A stretch of DNA of 64,000 nucleotides from Heligmosomoides polygyrus polygyrus (taxonomy: Eukaryota > Nematoda > Chromadorea > Rhabditida > Heligmosomidae). Shown piece by piece: positions 55,936 through 64,000 of the stretch (the stretch's first letter is position 1; the number at the start of each line of letters is the position of its first letter). The notes beneath the pieces are model-generated. The model ran no database searches. It was given only the letters and a program-made list of their open reading frames with translations, and was not told the DNA's origin. The position numbers were made by a program, and so were the translations under genes. The stretch covers positions 110,995,727-111,059,726 of the forward strand of contig OX377201.1 of assembly GCA_947396885.1 (NCBI GenBank), read 5' to 3'.

Positions 55936-56502
55936 GGTTTGACGTGAATATGGTATATACTGTGCCCCACGAGGTCTTTACGTGCATGCTCACTCAGCAA
56001 GACGTGACGATTCGACATCTCTTAAATGGAGGCCTGGTCTCAAAAGTTCCATCTAACTAATGAAGGGTGTTAAAATGACTAATCGCTAGGTTGTATTAAT
56101 ACGAATAAAACTATTTGTAGAAGTCGCTAGGATTTACGTTCTCTTGTTGAAGGTATACTTCACCCTTGAAAGTTCAAAAACAGAGCAAAACTCAAAGTCA
56201 AGAACGGCATGGAATAACTTCTACTCAATCCCAGTGAGGGGGGAGCGGTGTAAACTTGAATAAATGCAGTTTTCCTGTTGTAGCATATGCTGACGTAGAC
56301 AACTCTTTATTTCAAATGCATTTTCATCATGATAAATGACAGCGGTTATTTCTATCCTTTCTCCCCTTCAACACCCTCGGCATTGTGCCTTTTGTTGTAT
56401 ACACGCTCATTCGCGGTGATTAAAGTGAAAACCGTATTTAAATAAAGGGCCATCCACGTCGATAGATGCCAGAGGAGAATCTGAAGAACTGCGTTTATTC
56501 AG

Positions 56503-56568
56503 GCCGACACCGCCACCCCTCCGTCCCTTCGTGGCGCAGAATACGATTTCATGCCGCTCTTTGCTTGA
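56503..56568 (+). CDS. candidate terminal exon of an unidentified gene
   Basis: A TTTATTCAG acceptor is followed by an open frame (ADTATPPSLRGAEYDFMPLF, then Ala and TGA), with protein-like composition and a stop. It is only 22 codons; the partner exons were not found and the family is unknown. Confidence 0.2.
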   Translation, partial: ADTATPPSLRGAEYDFMPLFA

Positions 56569-57639
56569 ATTTCTGTTTCTATTCTTCTTTTCTTTTGATT
56601 TCGTTCGAATATTTAACTCTTGGACGTCTCCTTGACAGGTGTGAACAGCCGTGCTTGCTGTTTAATTATTACTACCATTGTTAGTGTTACCCGCCAGTTA
56701 GAGGCAACTTTTGAGCTCTTCCGAGTCTTTTCCACCACTGATAGCTTTATCGTAGCCGCATTGATATGATTTTCTCTTTAAACTCGATACTCTCGCCTCA
56801 AAAGAGACACGTTTCAAGCCAAAACAGGCGCATCAAGAGGCGAAATAGACGCACTTTAATGGACTCTTGGTTATCTTTTGTCTTAGGAACATAAATCTGT
56901 ATTAAAAGCTCTCCTATACAAACGGGATGTCCAAAGAAAAATTTGAAAGGAAAAAATGACTTACACTTCTCGATTAATCATTCAATTCTTGTCCTCTTGG
57001 CGGCAAGTATACTTTTCGGTTTTTTAATGGAGGCTTTAGTGCAAAAGATTTTCCGCATGAGGAGATTGTGCCTGCATCGTGGAACGTGCCTACTTAAACT
57101 TCAAGCACATCTAGCTTAGTTGGCAAACTGCTGATTTTATTTTGGCATGTGTCCAGTTTAGTGCTAATAGGGCATATCCTATACTGTAAATGTAGCTATG
57201 CTTAGTGCATAGGCGTGATTTTTCTTCGCACGCGGTCTCTGGATACTATAAAGGAGAAGAGAGTGGGTATTCACTATAATTGTGGTTTTGAGAACTTTTA
57301 CCAAAAGTGTGGACGATTAAATTCGACGTCGAAAACTTCGTGCTAGTGAACGAGCGATTTTATTCGCCCATGAATTTTTTCGAATGATCGAAAATCGAAT
57401 AAGCCTGATTTTTCGCTTATTCGAATATTCGAATAGTGGAATAATTCGTTCGAGTCAGGTTCTGTGCTCGAAGATTTCAAGCTTCGGATAATAATCATTT
57501 CAAATATGGCTCCCTTTCGATGTTCTATATCGAAGAATACCCGAAAATCAGGAATTATCGAATATTTTATCCATTCGAATGTATTATCGTCATACTATAT
57601 GAGGCGCAGGCGCAAAGCGCCAAGTCACACTATTGATCG
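56569..57639. other. no gene recognised; AT-rich palindromic patch
   Basis: 57340-57450 is built of TTCGAATA/TATTCGAA-type words (CGAATATTCGAATAGTGG), able to fold on itself and similar in words to 29580-29650. Confidence 0.4.
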
Positions 57640-58060
57640 ACGCTGAGTCATAAATTAGTTGGAAATTACGGGGCACAAATTAAGGGGAGCGAAAATAGCG
57701 GAAAATATACATGCGTCTTCTACGTGCCTGGGGTTCGCAAGACTTGCCGAACATGTCGCCAACGTGAATGGGGGTTCAGAAGACGTGCCGAAGACGTCCT
57801 ACGGGGACCAATACCGGTAATGGGGGACCAGCTCCAGTAAGGTGGACCAGTAATGATGGGGGACGAGCTCTACTATGGGAGGGGGGACAGTAGTGTGGAA
57901 CTAGTACCTGTAAAAGGAGACGACTTCCAGTAAGGGGGCCAATAGCGGAGAGCAGTGCCAGTGAGGGAGGGTCAGTAAGGTTTAGTGATACTTCAACATC
58001 GTGCGAAGCGCCCAATTGCGAGGCACGCCGATAGGCCTCACAGAGCACTTGTTCGAATAT
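57640..58060. repeat. repeat family R2, copy 2, inverted
   Basis: AGCGAAAATAGCGGAAAATA, GGGGGTTCAGAAGACGTGCC, GAAGACGTCCTACGGGGACC and CGCCCAATTGCGAGGCACGC are the reverse complement of blocks at 43540-44110. Confidence 0.5.
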
Positions 58061-58794
58061 CTTCGTTCGAGCACAACTATGACATCCATCTTCGATTTCC
58101 CCACTTTTTCTATCGTGTGGCTTATTGCTCCATAACACTACCTTAGGTTTGTGTAGGGTTGTTGGTTGGTTTTTTGTTTTCATGCTTTTTTTACTGGGCT
58201 CCCCATCCCTCACAGGATTCTTCCTTATGTTTCTTTTTGCACTGATTGTGTTCGATACGCAGACCGTTGAGTGATACGTAGATCGTTGGAAAGAAGAGAT
58301 CAATATGCAGAAGCAGTTCAGCAAGATAATCTCAACATCACAGAATGCGGCGGAAGTAGATGAGATCACTTTCTCGTTCGTGTTTCAGGTGGACCGTGTA
58401 CCACACCGACCGACGGACAACTTGGCGACCCGCTTTGTCGTTTCGATGCTAGAGGGGTGCCCTTCCTTAGAACCACCTTAGAACCCCTTCGAGGTTGCCC
58501 TAGGGATCTCCTAGCTGCCCGCCGCACCTCGATATTCACCTTCCTGCCAACAGGATGCCTCACCGATTAGAATATCAGACGCCGTCTTCCTCTCCATGTC
58601 TGTCGTTGTCCATTTCGTGTCCTTTCACTTATATTATTGTGTCTCCTGCTATACGACTACGTCGTGGGCTTGTGTCCGATTTGTCGTGTAGAAGTTGTGT
58701 TCGCAGGTCCAGCTAATCGGTAAATTCACGAACTGCTGGGCTGTGAGTCGGCTGAAGTCTACAGGGGCTCTGGCCCATCCAGTTAGTGCGAAAC

Positions 58795-61700
58795 ATGAGT
58801 ATTCTTTCTGAGATTCTGAGTACGGTACGTCTTGGTTGTGCTTTCCTTTGATCGCTCCAATGGCAGTACTGACTACACTTGTTCAGGGTCACGTTGACAA
58901 GGAGCTTCTCGATGCACTGGACGATGCGCAGAAGCAGCTGCTGTTCTGTCAAATGCGTGCTGAGCAGGTTGGCATCTCTGTCGTAGTCGACTCTTATAAA
59001 TGGGGAGGGGTGCTCTGTTACCGCCACCACGTTTGTGTTTACGTGGCCTCATTTGGCTTAAAAGTGCGCTGGGAGGTGTGAGCGAGACCATCTTCTACTA
59101 GAGATGTAACAACAACGAAACAATGCACTAAGCAGACTTTTAACGCTCTTGCGCCCGCCAGTCGACTGGTTAGTGCTTCGCCCCAAGCCCCGAAAGCAGA
59201 ACATCCCAACCTTCTTCTCGTCTTTACTTACTTCCATTTCACTAATAAAAAATAGTAGTAATTTTTTGTCTCACATACTATATAGAATAGTTTAGCGGGA
59301 TATGGTGGGCAAAATCTTCCAAACTGCTCCTATGAAGCCTGTCCGTCTTTTATCGCGATTTATGCTCCAAAGCAGTCGTTCTCTACACGGCGAGAAACAT
59401 CGTGAGAGTTCTAATCCGAAGTGCTTAATCTGCAGAAACGTAGGTAAAATCAATCGGCAGCGGTCGACGGTCGATACCGTCTACTGTCCGGCGACAATAA
59501 TAACGCCATTTCTGTAGTCATTTCTGAATCCGGACGCATGTTGCACAACTTCTGTGACACATTTGCTGGCGTCTATGACAAGTCTTCTCCTCACATTTCG
59601 GAATACGTAATCCGACGGCTTGGTCCCGCTTTCCCGTGACGGAAGTGTTGATGTGTAAATAGAGTATGCCGACTCTGGCAGGTTTCTCTTGTCGTTCTTC
59701 TGTGTTTATTCGTTTTAGCGTGCTTTAGTAATTTTCATTCTACATTTTATTCGCACTCGCTTATTTTTATGTTTTCTGCCCTACTTGAAGAGTTGGAGAT
59801 GATCTTCAAGTTGGCTGCACAGTACTGACCGCTTTGGGTGGTTTTTCCCCAGTCGTGATTGCTGTGGTTGCGATTCGCACATGTTTCGACATCGAAAATG
59901 TTTGAGTGAGAGGGGAGTGTAAAACTTGGGAAGAAGCAGAGCGTACTCTGAGTTCAACTTGATGAAGAGACTGCTGAAAATTGTCGGCGTCACTGCTGTC
60001 TCTTCAACATTCACGCCTGTCTTGTGATCTGCCAGCTAATTAGTGCTTTAGAGTGAAGTTAGAAAATTTATGTGAGTGAAGAGGGCCAAAAACGAAACTT
60101 CTGGAGCCGCAACGGTGTCGGCAGCGAATAGATGGCCGATTGGATAACGAGGCGGGCTTACGGGAAAGGGGTCGAAGGTTTGATTCCGGGGTGTTCATGC
60201 GATTTGCACTGTGGAGTGCTCCCGTTTTCACAAATAAAAAGAACATTTTGGCTTCGGTAGGCTACCTTCTTCACTTCCTAACCCCGCTTTCAATCTGCTG
60301 TCAGATGGGGAAGAGGCTAGTTTTGTCGTGTGGAGTGCTGTCGAAGATGTCCACTAAACTATGCTTGTCTCGCTCAGGAAGCTCTCGTCAGATGCTGTCC
60401 CCATATAACCGCTTTCGAATGTTCTCGATTAGCTTTGGAAGTGTTTCTCGCTGTCACCTCATTTGCGGACACGATCGACAAGTACTGATTTAACCCATCA
60501 TCAAGACACGCTCATCGTTCTTCGAATTTCTTTACAGACTGCTTTTTATTCTTCTCGCAACTTTCACTATTTCGACTAACTGCTACCAAGTACAGCATAT
60601 TTTATCCACTTCGCGTGATTGGACGCCTTGCTGTGTATTTCTTCCTCATCACTCTCGTATACACTTACGGGAGACGGGTCGGAGGCATTGCAGATAGGAG
60701 CATTTGCAATGACTCTCTCGCCAGAGGTCGAAAAAATTTCGTCCGAAATTCATCTCTAGGGTATCTGGGATGCAGATCACCAATATGGCAACCATTTTCG
60801 TTGAAACGATGGATGGCAGAAGGTTACGATGGGTATGTGTAAGTAACAACGTGTACGCAGAATAACCGGCACTGCTGCGTTCCACGACTCAGAGGTCGAG
60901 GAGAGGACGAAAGAAAAAAATTTGCCCAAACATCGCTCACGATGGTTATTTGGGGCGCTGATCACGGATATGATACCAATTTTTAAATTTTCGGTCGATT
61001 ATGGCAGGTTACGGTAGATATGGATGAGTAAAGCTGTCTACGTTGGTAGGATCGCTTTCTTCTCCAACGTGGCCAGAATTATTTTCCAACTTTCGACTTC
61101 GACCTTCGATGGAAAGTGGTGCGAGCAAAACGATAATTTAGAAAAAGAGGACAGATTCGTGGTCAGCAACTTAAATAGTTCCCACAGGCGAAGTCTGGGC
61201 GAAATCGGTAGTCATGATTTCGTCACCCTTATTCACCACTAGCCACTAATACGTTAGCCTACCGTAGCCAAAATGTGCTCTTTATTTGCAAAAATGGAAG
61301 CACCCTAGAGAGCAAACGGCATGGACACCCCGGAATCGAACCCTTGACCTCTCTCCCATAAGTCCGCCCCCCCCCCCCGCTATCACTTGGCCATCCAGTC
61401 ACTGTCGACATCAGTGCGAATGAATCACTTGAATGCACACTGTAGCTTCGTCTAGGAAGCATAGGAAATTATCGTATTACAATAATCTAACTTTAATTTG
61501 GCTCCAAACCTTTTGTAAGTTAAGTCAAGGCACGATGGGGCCATTCCAGGAGTCACTTCTGCCTTATCAGCCCGCCCTGAAGCGGTGTCACTTTTTGCCA
61601 TTTTTGGCCCACCCAGTGACCCGTAGCAAAAACGAAACACAATTCTGTGATCTTCGTCCGATGCTCTAGAAGATCATATAGGTCACGTAGAGAATCTTTG

Positions 61701-63810
61701 GGGGAAGTTCGTGGGCTTCCCTTGTAAGCCAATCTAAGTGCGACCATGTGCGTCTTTATCTGCTGATTAAATATCAGATGTAGTCGAATTACATCGCTTA
61801 TCTATTGTTCTTACTCTCTTCTATGGGGTATGCGCCCGTTTTCGAACGAATTCACCAAGTCTGACGAAGCTGGTCAGTTCTTTTTAGCAAACGTTGAATT
61901 TTAATGTTGCCCAGCTAGCACAACCGTCCCCAGGTTTTGTTCATCTTCGTCCTCTAAAGTATGTGTTTCCAGGTGCGGAAATGGCAGGCAAACGAGGAGC
62001 GTCTCGACCGCGAAGGAGCGCCCAAAAAAACCAACAAAAAGGGGATAAAGTCAGTGCATTTCTTGGAAAATATCACATTTTTAGTAAAGTGTCATTGCGT
62101 TATTTGAAGGTGGCTGACAGGAGCCGACGGTGAGGTTTGGGTGTGGGTGATGGGCGACCATCCATTGGATAAGTCCATCGAGGAGATCCTTGAAGAGGAG
62201 GTGTGCACTTCTTTTAGCGATTGCTGGAACAGGAAGAAGGCGTCCATTCTTTTGTAGGCTCGTCGAGAAGCCCACTCGCGAGCTTTGCGTGAACTCTCCG
62301 ACTCGGGCGACGTTCTCTTCCCTTCGACAGATCCGAAGGAGCCGGAGGAAGCGTTGAAAGCGCAGTTGGAGCAAATGCGTGTTGGAATTACGGTCAGATT
62401 TAGCTCCGTCAAATCTTGCTGTGGACCAGTTCTATTCTGGAATCAGATGTTCCTAGCATTCTTCCTTTCAGGATGCTACCAATGACGACTCAGACACCTT
62501 CGACCCCAGTCATCCACTACTCTTCAGACCAGCCAGGAAGGACCTGCAGACGAACGGAAATGGTATGTTCGCGCTTTTGCTCGTCGCACAGGTTATCCAC
62601 CACGGGTTTGCGTTGTTTGAGTGACTATAGTATTTCTGACCGTTCAACAAATGCCCCGACATGTCTTGTTTCGAGCTCATGCCATGCACTTGCCTATACT
62701 GCTGTCTGTTCACTTCACTGCCGTTTCCACGATTCTTTTTATAACTGAAGACCCCAAAACTTTCCCCATCTGGACTTGCAGAACCCCCTCTTCGCGCAGC
62801 ATTTTTATTCCATAGGATTAGTTAGAAGATGAAGGCAGATGTATTTTTAAATTTTTTGAAGGATATTGAAAAACTGGGGAGCCACGCGGTTTTCTCATAA
62901 ATTCTGCTCATCGGTTTTTGCCGGGCAATCGATTCGTATGCTTTTCGCGAACGACACCGCTCTCATCGCGGATTGTAAGCAGACTCATGATACCAGCACG
63001 GCGGGCATAAAGATTTGCAGCATATCTCGGAGAGGGATATTCTTAAACGATTGAGAACAATCAGCCTTGCACGCAACTAGATCGTCCCAATTTTTATTTG
63101 ATGGACAGCAAAAATCTGTTTGCGTGGAGTAGCAAAGGGATAAGCGGTAGCAAAACAGTTGTAAAAAATCGTACACACAGCGAAATAAAAATCGCGACGA
63201 TGTAGTCGAGTGCACGACGCGATTTATGGTTTTAATGCACTGAACACCTTCTGCTTTTCTGGACTTTAATTCATTATTTTTCCTTAAAAAGTTAACATTC
63301 TATAAGACTTCAAACAGTGGGTGTTTTGGTCTTTATGGAGCACTTGATTTTTTTAAATCAACGAAAGTCGTACTAAATTCCCCTTGAATAAACTTATTCT
63401 ATCTGTCTCGGAAAGTCGATTTTGCCGAGGAAAAGGCTTGTTTTGATTTTATATGATGTTCAGTTTGACTTGAAAAGCGTCAATTTCGCTTGCAGTTAGA
63501 AGAGAGTCCAGTTTGATCCGAGAACTATCCAATTTGTCGTGAAACTGTTGAACGAGCGGTCATCGATTTGTCTAAACAGCGCTGCATGGTTGTATTTGAG
63601 GAAATGCGCCGAACAACGGTGCAACGGCGCTTCGACAAAATGCGCCGTCAGTGACGTCAACCATGGTTTCGAGCTTCACCACACCGCAGCCGCAAAAAGC
63701 CGAGTTCAGAGGACCGCCGCCGCCGATTCCTGCTCGACCTCCGGAGTTGTTCGCGAAGAGCGTTCAGATCGCACCAGAGCCCATGAACTCATCAGCACCT
63801 CCATGGCAAG
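58795..63810 (+). CDS. SH2D4A/B-like: SH2D4-like adaptor protein, 5' part (gene continues off the right edge)
   Basis: Exons: 58795-58824, 58887-58967, 61973-62049, 62110-62200, 62258-62392, 62472-62562, then at least 63652-63810; phases agree throughout (168 codons to 62562). ATG at 58795 lies 88 nt after a TTCGCAG that could be a trans-splice site. The N-terminus has MSILSEILS, ELLDALDDAQKQLLFCQMRA (16-35) and EQVRKWQ. Next come KWLTGADGEVWVWVMGDHPL (63-82), EEILEEEARREAHSRALREL and later a Pro-rich GPPPPIPARPP block (SH3-ligand type). The N-terminal helix and the GAD-EVWVWVMG-H-LDK motif match my recollection of human SH2D4A/SH2D4B, adaptors with one C-terminal SH2 domain that binds phosphotyrosine. 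That domain should be encoded beyond 64000. A possible extra exon at 62782-62820 also keeps frame. Assignment by N-terminal homology only. Confidence 0.87.
60131..60264 (+). repeat. tRNA(Leu/Ser-like)-derived SINE family e, plus copy
   Basis: GATGGCCGATTGGATAACGA (A box) and GAAGGTTTGATTCCGGGGTG (B box), then CAAATAAAAAGAACATTTTG and GCTTCGGTAGGCTA. Lies in SH2D4-like intron 2; inverted copy 1 kb further on. Confidence 0.65.
61257..61396 (-). repeat. tRNA-derived SINE family e, minus copy
   Basis: The minus strand has GATGGCCAAGTGATAGCG, a 12-G run (61367-61378), GGACTTATGGGAGAGAGGTC, AAGGGTTCGATTCCGGGGTG and CAAATAAAGAGCACATTTTG, ending GCTACGGTAGGCT. Nearly colinear with 60131-60264. Confidence 0.7.
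63060..63540. repeat. repeat family R1, copy g (SH2D4-like intron)
   Basis: ATGGACAGCAAAAATCTGTT, TGCGTGGAGTAGCAAAGG, AAAAATCGCGACGATGTAGT, ATTCTATAAGACTTCAAAC, AAAGTCGTACTAAATTCCCC and TGTTCAGTTTGACTTGAAAA follow the R1 order. Confidence 0.55.
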
Positions 63811-64000
63811 GTAGGCAGCTTGGAGAGGAGTGATTTGAAAGGAGCGCAGGTCAAATTAGGTAGGACCAGCTTGCACAGCCTGGCCTGACATAGTATGCGA
63901 CGTAGAAGTGAGCAAGCCTGAGAGGTTTGAATGTGCGAAAAATCGTCTGCGCCTCGTCAGTTTTCTACTGTTCTACGCTTGGTTGTGCGTTGTTGCACAG

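Overview
This is nuclear DNA of a nematode, most likely a clade V strongylid (hookworm-like). The genes have many small exons, and splice sites read TTTTCAG / GTAAGT or GTGAGT. Intergenic and intronic DNA is packed with tRNA-derived SINEs, RTE-type LINE ends, mariner relics and short inverted-repeat elements. There is no bacterial operon structure, CRISPR array or rRNA. Species cannot be fixed from sequence alone. Almost all genuine coding sequence lies in short exons, so the long open frames here are mostly meaningless.

Four conserved protein genes can be assembled exon by exon. (1) An AMMECR1-family gene on the minus strand (7703 down to 3307, six exons, 198 aa). (2) The ER Hsp70 chaperone BiP/GRP78 (hsp-3/hsp-4 type) on the plus strand (17834-24990, eight exons, 661 aa, ending KDEL), with an XBP1/ATF6-type UPR element upstream. 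(3) A heterotrimeric G-protein alpha subunit on the plus strand (28946-43372, eight exons, 352 aa) with a 9.2 kb first intron. (4) The 5' part of an SH2D4-like adaptor gene on the plus strand (58795 to beyond the right edge); its SH2 domain is outside the window. A small secreted Cys-rich peptide gene probably lies at 385-662.

Layout: 0.4-0.7 kb secreted peptide; 0.8-2.4 kb GC-rich inverted-repeat elements; 3.3-7.7 kb AMMECR1, whose introns hold an inverted SINE pair, a repeat R1 copy and an RTE LINE tail; 7.7-17.3 kb repeats with a GC-rich patch; 17.3-25.2 kb BiP with its promoter and a rearranged mariner in intron 1; 25.5-28.2 kb inverted RTE fragments, a foldback element and a mariner relic; 28.3-43.4 kb G alpha, with MITE-like elements in its introns; 43.4-58.7 kb mainly repeats, with a possible RasGEF relic and scattered unassigned coding-like patches; 58.8-64 kb SH2D4-like gene.

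The genes act in unrelated cell processes (ER proteostasis, membrane signalling, adaptor signalling, AMMECR1 function) and show no sign of forming one system. The most distinctive property of the window is how often repeats occur as inverted pairs: five SINE loci, a repeat family with long terminal inverted repeats, a mariner derivative with both arms derived from the same transposase end, and several foldback elements. Most sit in introns or close to genes, where transcription would make double-stranded RNA.
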